From Furcasterigmium furcatum (lineage: Eukaryota > Ascomycota > Sordariomycetes > Glomerellales > Plectosphaerellaceae), in assembly GCA_001599815.1 (NCBI GenBank), contig BCIA01000001.1, forward strand, positions 4,902,934 through 4,966,933: a stretch of DNA of 64,000 nt, read 5' to 3'. The notes beneath the pieces are model-generated. The model was not told the origin of the DNA. It searched no databases and saw nothing but the letters and a program-made list of their open reading frames with translations. Positions 55,504 through 64,000 of this stretch are shown here, in pieces; position 1 is the first letter of the stretch; the number at the start of each line of letters is the position of its first letter. The position numbers and the translations under genes were made by a program.

Positions 55504-57908
55504 CTACTCCCTCCCCAGCGCAGGCACGCCATTGGCATACGTGCCCCCGCCCCTTAGACCGTCGAGCTCGGATTTTACCCGTCGATATGCCTCCTGGGCT
55601 TCCCGTTCTCGCTTGCTGACGAAACCAACTTCCTCCCTCAGCGCGTCCAGCCTCCTGGTGACGGCGACCTCCTCCGAGATGGCGAGCGTCTTGAAGCCGC
55701 CGAGAGCGTTTCGCGCCTTCTCAAGAGCGTCCGCCGCACCGGTGATCTTGTCCTTGAGCAGCTTCTGCCGCTTCTGGTATCCGCCGAGGTGCAGGGCGAG
55801 CTTCTTCTCGAGCTTTGTGCCCTGCTCCGCGGAGGCGATGATGGAATCTTGGACAGACTGTGGTTCAAGTTAGCATTGATACTTGGAAGGACAAGTGAGT
55901 GTGAGCTTACGTCAAAGGCACTTCGCATGGCGGCTTCTTCTTGCTGAGGGTCGTCGTCGTAGCACCCGAGGCCGAGGAGAAGAGAGTTGCTGCTCCGGCC
56001 TTCGAAGGTCTGCTGGATGCCCGCCATGCTGGGCGTCTCCTTGGCTTCCGCGAGGATCTGGAGGCGGGCTTCGGCCAGAGCTTCGTCGCTGATTCGGTCA
56101 AGCACAGGCGCCGAACCCTTCACCCTGGAGCTCTGAAGGGGGAACTTGACGGCATCGTTGGCGATGAGCGCGGCGGCTTCTCTTGCTATCAGCGACTCTG
56201 CGTCACCACTGACCTTGCCAGCGGCGGTCAACATGGCATTGATGTTGACGTCGACGGGGCGTGGCAGACCGCGCTGAACAGCCTGCGTCCAGCGCTGCCT
56301 CTCCAGTGCTTCCTGAGCCTCGCGGATCTCGCGCTCCCGACGGTCACGTTCGGCAGAGTCCTCGACGAGATCCCCCGAACTTGGGGCGGCCTCTCGCTGT
56401 TCCTCTGGTAACTCGAGTTCCCACTCAGTATCCTTGGGTTTGGGCAGGGAGGCGAGGCCCTGTTTGAGGCTGCTGCGCAGGGCAACCTCCCGGATTTTCA
56501 TATCCCGGGGCGTTGCGCCCACCATGGCGCGGTCCTCCGCGTTGAGCGCAAAGGTGTCTCGCGGAGTGCGCATGGGAGTCTGGCCAGGCCTGCCGGGGGT
56601 GGCGCCAACGCCATTTGCCCGCAAAGGCGTGGCCAGCGGGTTGGGTGTTGCAACAACATGCTGCCGAGGCGCGATGCCGTCGAAGCCCGTTGATTGAGTT
56701 CCCTCGTGCAATGGAGCATTCTCGCCACCCAATAGGGCGGATTGCGCCTCTGTCATGGCCTTGATGTTTCGGATCTCGTTGGCGATATGGTCCTCCTGAG
56801 CTGGCGCCCGTGGCGTCCGCATCGGCGTCTGGTTCAAGGTTGAATACTCGCTCACCAGGCCTCTGGTGGCGTCATTCTCGCTCTGGCGGGCCAGTGTGCT
56901 GGCCCTCTCGCCCATCATGCCCATCTTGACAATGTCCTCGAGCTCGCCTTCGCTGACCTGCGGCGCGGGAAGATTCAAAGCCCGTCTCTTGCTGCTCTGC
57001 TCTGCCTCCCGGATTTTCTGCTGCTGACCCGCCTTCATGGCTGCCTGGTAAGATGCTGAAGGGGTGTCCTTCTCTTTCTTCCTCCTCTTGCTATCACCGT
57101 CATCATCTCCATCGCCCTTGCGCTTGTTTGCGACAGCCTGCTTCCTGGGGTCGAAGGCCTCGCGCTGCTTCTCGTTGACGAGCTTCTCCTCGCTGGTGTC
57201 GTAGAATCCGGGGACGGGCTTCTTCTCGAAGGGGATATCGGCGTTGTAGTCCATCTGGCCCGGCTTCCGAGTGACGACCTTGATGTTGATGCCGGCCGTC
57301 TTGAGCTCGCGTCGCTTCTGCAGGGAGGCAAGACGGCGAGACTCTTCCTGCTGGCGCTCTCGCGCCTTTCGCTTGGCCTTCTTTCCCTGGGTGTTGGCGA
57401 GACGCGCACGCGCCTCGCTGAGCATCTCCTTCTCATCTTCGTCGAGGTCGATGGTGTCGGGCCTGGCAGGCTTGCTCTCGGGATCGGGGTCGAGCTCGCC
57501 GGGGCGAAGTCGTCGCACGTCGTCGGCAGTCGGTGCTCTGGTTTCCGCGCCTTCGGGACCGGTCAGGCCCAGGCCGCCGGACTCGCGTGCCTCAGCCTCG
57601 TCGAGGAGCTTCTGGTAGCGCTCGAGGCACTGGTTGGCAGTGCGACCGACGATGGGAGCGATGGTGCGCCACTGAGTGGGCATGAGCTTCGCGAGGTGCA
57701 GAAGCTTCTCATCCTCCTCCTTGCTCCACTCGATCTTCTTGATGCTGGGGTCGAGCCATTCGTTCCATCGTGCCTTGCACTGTTTGGGGGTCTTGCGGGC
57801 AAGCAGGGAGGAGACGCGTGCCCATTGGTTGAGGCCGTATTTCGAGACGGAGGCCTTGAGGATCTCATCCTCGATGTTGGTCCACACGCCTCCCTTGACG
57901 ACGGGCAT
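55504..57908 (-). CDS. CEF1: Pre-mRNA-splicing factor CEF1/CDC5 (NineTeen Complex)
   Basis: Cef1/Cdc5 is a core member of the Prp19 complex and is needed for activation of the spliceosome. Exon 1 (57908-55911) and exon 2 (55857-55504) are joined over a 53-nt intron (GTAAGC...CACAG) and give 783 residues. Two Myb repeats open the protein: 'GGVWTNIEDEILKASVSKYG' with 'WARVSSLLARKTPKQCKARW', then 'WSKEEDEKLLHLAKLMPTQW' with 'IVGRTANQCLERYQ'. A charged region with 'RRLASLQKRRELKTAGI' and 'DYNADIPFEKKPVPGFYDT' follows, both Cdc5 signatures, then repeated threonine-proline segments (QTPMRTPR, TPLRA, TPMRTPRD). The C-terminal exon forms a coiled coil. The preferred start is MPVVKGGVW; the frame is open further upstream without ATG. 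Confidence 0.96.
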
Positions 57909-59405
57909 TTTGTCGGCGATTGGGGGTTGCGCGTCGGTTGGTGACACGGATGGTTGGAGGCAGAAGTTGGCGACGACAGAAAATGAAGCTGGGGCGCGAT
58001 AAGATAGTGGGACGCTGATTATGTAATGCGACGGCTCCTCCCGGTCTCAATGCGCAGCTGGAGGCGTTTGGAAGCAGCGCAGTTGATTTTACAGTTCGTT
58101 TCAACTTGAACTCAGCTCAAGCCATACTTCTCTCGATTCTCCGGAGTGAAGAGAGAGATCAATTCATTTATCTGGTCCTCCCTCAGATCGAGCCTCAGGG
58201 AACTGAGATGATCCGCTCTCTGCGCTATAGCGAATTGAGATGGGCGCTTGCTGGGCTCGCAATGAATAGAAAGACGGCTACATTGACCTCGAGTACCAGA
58301 GTAATTCCAAACAACATCTGTCTCAACGATACTTTCGATTCCAGTGCTGCGCAGGCCATGTGCCTTCTAATAACCCCCCGCTGTATGTCTGCATGGCGAG
58401 CGCCGATAGTGTCGTGGCCCGTTGGGTCGGTTCCGTCTTGCAGGGCACCGCATCAGGCCAATGGGAGACGCGGCGGCCCTGAAGCTCCCGCGCTTAGCCT
58501 AACAGCAACCCGACCGGCAGGGAACGTTGTCGCGCATGGGTGGCTTAGAAATCCTTCGAAATCCAACCTTGGGGGAGGGGAAAGCGAATGGGTGTGAACC
58601 TCGAATCGTGCTGCGTCATCGATCTGGCAGTTCCGCACCTGATCACGTCGTACATATTGCTTCTACTTACCTAGGTACTGGTAGTACAGGTCATCTATCT
58701 GCGGAGACTGGCATGTCCCGTCCTCTCAGGACCTGGCTGGCTGGCTCCCTTTACGTGGCGACTTGCTCGATATCAACTGCCAAGTTCCTGCCAACAAGCG
58801 GCCAGGGTGAGGTGAGGTGTCGGATGCGGGCAAGAGATAAGATCCGCGATGCCCGAGTCTAAAACACTGCGGCGCCCATTAAACCTGGAAGCTTGAAGGC
58901 CCAAGCCCTCACTTGAGTGGCTATTTGCTGTCACAGAGCTCCGCAAAGTCCGCCGGGATGTTCTGGTGGATCCAGCAGAGCTCGTTTTAGCGGTCCAAGT
59001 TCCACCCAACCCGGACTCCGTCCCAAGCTCCATCATCGCTTCATCTCATCACGAGTCTGAGGCGGACACTTCCTCCCGCCTTCTCCATCCCTCCACGTCT
59101 CCCCGGTCCGTCCTCCTTCATAACGTTGCCGGGACTCCTGGTATAGTACCGAGTTGCATTCCGTCCAGAATCTGCCTCTGGCATCTCACACGAAGGAGTC
59201 ATAATCCCTTTCTCCCTCCCTCCCTTGAGCCTTGCTTGGATCGCGACGGAGATTCTAGAGGGATGGCCGGCGTCGCATCCTTATCGCCGCTGCTTTGATC
59301 ATCCCGCAACTCACTCGATACGCCTTGACATCTCTCACCTCACCCAGCCCCGAGATTTGGCCTCCAAAACACACTCATCACTCACTCCGTCTTCTCGCCT
59401 TCATC
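57909..59405. promoter_or_regulatory. Divergent intergenic region between CEF1 and MFS gene
   Basis: A 1.5 kb stretch with no supportable gene. CGATAAGA lies at 57997-58004, about 90 bp upstream of CEF1. TTACCTAGGTA occurs near 58669. From 59030 the plus strand is pyrimidine-rich, as in a leader of the MFS gene. Confidence 0.55.
57997..58004 (+). promoter_or_regulatory. CGATAAGA element upstream of CEF1
   Basis: One exact copy of the word that occurs three times between the J protein gene and DBP10. Confidence 0.4.
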
Positions 59406-61237
59406 ATGTCGGCCTCCAAAATGCTCGCTTCGGTCCTCAGCACCGAGCAGGATCCTCTTCTCGCGCCCTCTGAGGGCAGGGTGTATGACGACGCCGTCGC
59501 CGTCGCAACCGAAAACGAAAGCCCCAACGCGAGGAAGAACAGCTGGTCTGGCTACAAGGACTTTGAGGGCCTACCCTGGTGGCAGACGCCATCTGTCGCC
59601 TGGCTCCTCGGTCCTTTCTTCCTCTTCACTCTGGCCTTCGGTGGTAGCTTAGTGCCGAAGCTCAACTTGTAGGTTCTGATACAATCTCTCTGAACTCTTG
59701 AACATGCTGCTCATGCCCTCCTCCCAGGATCGTGGACTTGGTCTGTCGAAAGCGCTTTGCAGATGAGACGCTGCTGGATCCTAATTTCGTATACATCCCG
59801 GTCAACCTCGGCGCCGACAACCCGCAGTGCTTCATCCCCGAGGTCAAGAGAAGCGTCTCCATTTTCACGATGGCTATCAACCTTATTGTCGGCATCCTGT
59901 CGGCCATCACGGCTCCCAAGATGGGTCACCTGTCAGACAGGTTCGGCAGGACAAAGCTCCTTGCGCTGTCGTCCCTCGGTGGATGTGCCTCTGAGGCCAT
60001 CGTCATTCTCTGCGCCAAGTATCCGGACATATTCCACTACAACTGGATCATCCTCGCCGCTGTCTTTGACGGTCTCACGGGATCTTTTACCGCCGGACAA
60101 ATCCTGAGCAACTCGTACTCTAGCGACTGCACCCCGCCATCCAAGCGCGCTGTGTCCATCGGCCGCCTGCACGCCTGCCTATTCACCGGCCTAGCATTTG
60201 GCCCGCTCCTTGCCAGCTACCTCGTTGCCCTGACCGGCAGCCTGCTCTCCGTCTTCTACGTCACCTTGGGCTGCCACATGTTCTTCGTTTTGTTCGTCGG
60301 ATTTGTTGTCCCTGAATCGCTGTCCAAGGAGCGCCAACTCCGTGCCCAGAAGGACCACGATGAGCAAGAAGCTGCTGCTGCGGCTAATGGCAACGTCGTC
60401 ACAGGATCGGCCCGCTACGCCAACGTTTTGGCTCCCCTGACTGCTCTCTGGCCTACCAAGTCTGGTAGCAGCCCGGCGCTCCGCCAGAACCTGGTTGCAT
60501 TTGCCACCGTCGACACGATTTTGATGGGGGCTGCTTTCAGTGCTGGGACAGTCCTCCTGCTCTACTGCGAGTCGGAGAACACATGGGGTTGGGGTACCTT
60601 GGAAGCATCTCGCTTCATCTCCGCCGTCTCGTTCGTGCGCGTCTTTGTTCTGTTGGCGTGCCTGCCCACGGTCAACTATCTCTTCCGCCTCCGTCCTGCC
60701 GCCAAGCGCGCCAGGGAGACCGGGGTGCATGCTGTTGATCGCAACCAGGGAGCTGACACTCTGGACCTGGTCCTCATCCGCTTCGCCGTTGCCTCCGATG
60801 TCGTGGGATCCCTGGGGTACCTGCTCTCCAGGCGAGCAGAGTTGTTCGTCTTCTCTGGTATGTTGACGGCCTTTGGCGGTCTGGGAAGCGCGACGATCCA
60901 GGCGGCCATCACCAAGCATGTGCCGCCGGAGCAGGTTGGCAAGCTCCTGGGCGCCATTGGTCTTTTGCATGCCTTGTCGAGGGTGGCTGGCCCCATTGCC
61001 TTCAACAGTTTGTACTATGCCACCGTCGGCAAGTTTGACCAAGCCATCTTCGCGCTCCTTGTCGCGCTCTTCGGTCTGGCCATGCTGGCCAGTCTCTTCA
61101 TTCGACCACATGGTGAGTGTTCCTCCTCTTGCGCATCTGACATCGCAGCTGACAGTATACAAGTCTATTTGAGGGAGCACCAGCCAGAGGAGCGGACTGG
61201 CGAGGAGGCCCCTCTCATCCGCCAGGAGCTCGAGTAG
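59406..61237 (+). CDS. MFS transporter, DHA1/TetA-like
   Basis: Exons 59406-59668 and 59728-61237, joined over a 59-nt intron, give 590 residues with about 12 helices and a hydrophilic 70-residue N terminus. Motif A is clear in loop 2-3 (GHLSDRFGRTKLLALS). The central loop is charged (KERQLRAQKDHDEQEAAAAA). The protein resembles fungal MFS proteins described as tetracycline-resistance-like; the substrate is unknown. The acidic dileucine (EQDPLLAP at 14-21) suggests vacuolar or endosomal sorting, an inference. Near the end, GTGAGT at 61112 and an AG at 61147 bracket 36 nt that read through in frame; I left it unspliced. Confidence 0.85.
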
Positions 61238-61693
61238 CAGTCCTAGCGCGGTGGCAATTGCGCACAATACATATGAGGCATGAGGTATGAAGAAGAAATG
61301 GCGCGCTGTTGTATCGTGTATTACATCTCTGCACATATGTACGATTGAGGGAGGGCTGGATGGATAGACGAGGGAGCATATCGATACATATTTCAGACAG
61401 GCAATAGCATACAATCCATCCATACCACGGCCCTTGCATGAGCCATGCAATTCCAACGGTCATTCTGTTCGTGGAAATTTGTTGGAGCTCAGGGGTCGAG
61501 GGCCATCCTGACCTCAGCGACGTGCCCCACTTGACAGGCGCGCTGTGCGTGCTGGACGAATTGGGAAGCCGAGCTCACATCAAGTGTCCCAGTCTCAACC
61601 ATCCATCCTCCTCGTTCATCGTGTCAACTTCCTCATCTTCCCTTTTCATTTTCTAGCACAAAGCTTTGACTTGAGAGACATTTCGTCACGTCA
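61238..61693 (+). other. Intergenic region between MFS gene and HIT gene
   Basis: Contains the 3' flank of the MFS gene with several ATACATA/CATATGTAC words and the HIT gene promoter. No gene was seen. Confidence 0.55.
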
Positions 61694-62424
61694 ATGTTCC
61701 TGTCAAGAAGCCGATTACTAGCACACCACCCATCTCCGGTCGTCGCCCTCCGGAGAATGATGAGCTCATCACTAGACAAGATCTACTTTGGGCCCTTTGA
61801 GGTCACATCCCAGGTGAGCAAGCCTGACTGATGGTCTACATAACACAAAACTCAGTCTATGCCAGACAGAGAGCAACAAATATTAACATTGTTCAGGTCT
61901 TCCTCCGCACACCGCACTCATTCGGCCTCGTGAACCTCAAGCCTCTCCTCCCAGGCCACGTCCTCGTCTGTCCGCTCAAACCCCACAAGCGCCTTACGGA
62001 TCTCTCCTCGGAGGAGGTAACAGACCTCTTCACCACTACACAGCTCGTCCAGCGGATGCTCGCGCAGCACTACTTCACCCAGGACAGCACGGGGTCAACC
62101 CCCGCTCCGGAGGCAGGATCGTTCAACATTGCGCTTCAGGACGGGGCGCACGCCGGACAGACGGTGCCGCATGTCCACGTGCACATTCTGCCGCGAATCC
62201 CGGGGGCGACGGAGAAGGACCCAGGCCCGACGGACGAGATTTACGAGCGGATGGCGTCGGAGGAGGGCAACGTAGGAGGGGCGCTCTGGGATGCGGCGAG
62301 GCCGGAGGCGGGAGGAGCGTTTCCCAGGATTGAGGATGCGTCAAGAGAAGCGAGGAGTATGGAGGAGATGCAGGCCGAGGCGGAGGTGTTCAAGGGCTTG
62401 TTGCAGGAGATGAGCAATGTTTGA
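61694..62424 (+). CDS. HIT-family hydrolase, Fhit/Aph1-like dinucleoside polyphosphate hydrolase
   Basis: Enzymes of this branch split diadenosine tri- and tetraphosphates. Exons 61694-61813 and 61897-62424, joined over an 83-nt intron, give 215 residues. The start of the HIT fold is 'IYFGPFEVTSQVFLRTPHSFGLVNLKPLLPGHVLV' in pieces across the splice, and the triad motif HVHVHILP has its histidines at 132, 134 and 136; 'QDGAHAGQTVPH' just before it is Fhit-typical. Two in-frame ATGs near 61757 would remove an N-terminal stretch (MFLSRSRLLAHHPSPVVALRR) that is basic, Ser/Leu-rich and free of acids, like a mitochondrial presequence. Either start could be used. Confidence 0.92.
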
Positions 62425-62860
62425 GAGGGCATGACATGGTCGGAGAGGGGGTTAGAGGGCCATGACCTTGACTGAGTGTTGACTATCTAGATTGCACCCT
62501 CTTAGTTGGCTATGGATATAAAAGAACCTGGGCAGACGCCTGCTACGAGGCTGTATACATACCTACTCACGTAGCCATGCCTTGACCTATCCTCATACAG
62601 TGCGGAAGGCCGTGTGCGCTCGGCTTGTTGCACAGTATTAAATTATGGGTCCAGCACTTTAGAGTGAGTGGCTCGACGCGGTCATGCTCCTGCGTGTAAG
62701 TCGCGTCGCGTCGCGGGACACCCAAAAGTACCACGACCCAGGCCACTCCTCTACCAAGCAACAGTCAACTCCACCGACAGCATCCAACACGGTGATTTCG
62801 AGAGAGCGAGGCCCCGAGCCGGAATATCGCAGCCAGTCCACCAGAGGAACAGCAGGCACA
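62425..62860 (+). other. Intergenic region between HIT gene and CTF18
   Basis: About 436 bp holding 3' flank and promoter. A TATAAAA word near 62516 and a TCGCG repeat around 62699-62716 are visible. No gene was seen. Confidence 0.55.
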
Positions 62861-64000
62861 ATGCTGGTCTCATCGCCTATTCAGTTCCCCGCGACTTCGT
62901 CCCCGCCCGCCGCCAAACGATCGAGGCCAACCCAAGATGGACCCCGGCCCAAGCCAAAGACGAAGACCCGTGGCGGCTTCATGATGGATGACTCCTCAGA
63001 CGAAGACAACGACGACGAAGGGGCAGACCAGCAGCCGCCGCTGAAGAAACAGGCTACCGAATCATCTGCCATCTCACAGGCCGCTCAACTCCCGCCAACT
63101 TCGACCCTGGAGGAAATCGATTTTCAGCCGACACCAGCTCACTCACAGGCCCTATCCGAGCCCAATGCCGACAGTTTCCTTCCAAATCCCTCTCAGTTCT
63201 CGCTGCCAGGCCCCGACCCGCTCCCCTTTGCTACCTCCATCTTCAAGGCACGGCGATCATACACGATGCGGACCTGTGAAGGCAGGGCCTGCCCCGTCAA
63301 GGAACGCCAGAAGACAGCAAACGCTACATACGAGAGCATGGTCGCAGCAAGGACCAAGACAAAGGAGGGACGCGCGAAGCGTGGTTACTACGGAATCGAC
63401 ATCAACGAGCTCATGGACACTGCTTCTAAGGAGATCGCCGAATCCAAAATCTCCAGGTCGACCAGAGAACCCAGCGAGCCACTCCCCTCGGTGGAACATC
63501 CTTCTGCAACAAGCAAGAAACCGAAGAGGACGCTGCTATGGACGGAGAAGTACAGGGCACGAACGTTCATGGACCTCTGCGGCGACGATGCGACCAACCG
63601 CACGGTGCTCCGGTGGCTGAAGAAGTGGGATCCCATCGTCTTCCCGGGCGCGGCGAAGAAGACTCCTATCGTCCGCAAGTCACAGTACAAGAATCAGGCC
63701 GAGGAGGAGAAGCCGCATCGCAAGATTCTCATGCTGACCGGACCCCCTGGGCTCGGAAAGACAACCCTTGCACACATCTGCGCGAGGCAAGCCGGCTACG
63801 ACGTCATGGAGATCAACGCCAGTGACGAGCGGAGCAAAGATGTCGTGAAGAACCGCATTCGAACAAGTCTAGGTACCGAGAGCGTCAAGACGGTGGAAAA
63901 CAGGAAGTCTGTGGATGGCGAGCAACGGCAGAAGGTTGCCCGACCAGCTTGTGTTGTCGTCGACGAGGTTGACGGCGTGGTGAGCGGTTCTGGCGGATCC
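62861..64000 (+). CDS. CTF18: Chromosome transmission fidelity protein CTF18 (RFC-like clamp loader), 5' part
   Basis: Ctf18 is the large subunit of an alternative clamp loader that loads PCNA and supports sister chromatid cohesion. The frame is open from the ATG at 62861 to the right edge (380 codons), without intron. The first 220 residues are disordered, with an acidic stretch (SSDEDNDDEGAD) and basic patches. The RFC-box region follows: 'LLWTEKYRARTFMDLCGDDATN', written here in parts, then 'LRWLKKWDPIVFPG', Walker A GPPGLGKTT at about 294-302, 'EINASDERS' and the Walker B 'VVVDEVDGV'. The WTEKYR and LRWLK pattern distinguishes Ctf18 from Rfc1 and Rad17. The gene is truncated by the window end. 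Confidence 0.93.
   Translation, partial: MLVSSPIQFPATSSPPAAKRSRPTQDGPRPKPKTKTRGGFMMDDSSDEDNDDEGADQQPPLKKQATESSAISQAAQLPPTSTLEEIDFQPTPAHSQALSEPNADSFLPNPSQFSLPGPDPLPFATSIFKARRSYTMRTCEGRACPVKERQKTANATYESMVAARTKTKEGRAKRGYYGIDINELMDTASKEIAESKISRSTREPSEPLPSVEHPSATSKKPKRTLLWTEKYRARTFMDLCGDDATNRTVLRWLKKWDPIVFPGAAKKTPIVRKSQYKNQAEEEKPHRKILMLTGPPGLGKTTLAHICARQAGYDVMEINASDERSKDVVKNRIRTSLGTESVKTVENRKSVDGEQRQKVARPACVVVDEVDGVVSGSGGS

Noticed and set aside
60191..61456. 421-codon minus-strand frame opposite the DHA1 transporter
   Set aside because: It is a shadow of the well-supported plus-strand transporter and has no domain features.
62861..64000. Calling the last gene RFC1
   Set aside because: There is no BRCT domain, and the WTEKYR...LRWLKKWDPIVFPG pattern with DEVDGV is that of Ctf18.
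1..64000. CRISPR array or prokaryotic operon features
   Set aside because: The window is clearly eukaryotic, with spliceosomal introns throughout, and no regularly spaced repeats were seen.

Overview
The window reads as part of a nuclear chromosome of a filamentous ascomycete, most likely a Sordariomycete. The genes carry short GT-AG introns (about 43-83 nt) with fungal-type splice sites, base composition is evenly GC-rich, and the gene content is typical of Pezizomycotina: Syo1, Dbp10, a fungal-type Mlh1, a peroxisomal Lon protease and Zn2Cys6 regulators. Species cannot be fixed from the sequence alone. I rebuilt exon-intron structures by hand from reading frame, splice signals and family similarity. 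No tRNA, rRNA, CRISPR array or recognisable transposon was found.

Layout, left to right. 1-198: 5' end of a RIO2 kinase gene (minus). 932-6380: a divergent pair, an MFS sugar transporter (minus) and a cytosolic GH127 enzyme (plus) sharing a 1.5 kb promoter region, probably a small plant-arabinoside utilisation module. 6820-23063: mostly housekeeping genes: 26S proteasome subunit RPN1, a MATE-type transporter, a degenerate and frameshifted histidine-phosphatase-like gene, isopentenyl-diphosphate isomerase, a type II membrane glycosyltransferase-like protein, a DUF202 membrane protein (minus) and a peroxisomal Lon protease ending in SRL.

23064-39701 is unusual: about 10.3 kb without a convincing gene, then one Zn2Cys6-PAS transcription factor (33366-35916) with an 8-nt microexon and a 734-nt intron inside its zinc cluster, then another 3.8 kb without genes. 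I read this as a regulator with very large flanking regulatory or untranslated DNA.

39702-64000 is gene-dense again: an SMP-30-like beta-propeller protein, an unrecognised disordered basic protein (minus), MLH1 with a GC-AG intron, the RPL5/RPL11 import adaptor SYO1, a DNAJC8/Spf31-like J protein (minus) divergent from the helicase DBP10, a vacuolar-type MFS transporter, the splicing factor CEF1/CDC5 (minus), a second MFS transporter, a HIT-family hydrolase and the 5' part of CTF18. Themes are ribosome assembly (RIO2, SYO1, DBP10), splicing (Spf31-like, CEF1) and genome maintenance (MLH1, CTF18). A CGATAAGA or GATAAGATA word lies 90-170 bp upstream of RIO2, the J protein/DBP10 pair and CEF1, and may be a shared growth-related promoter element.
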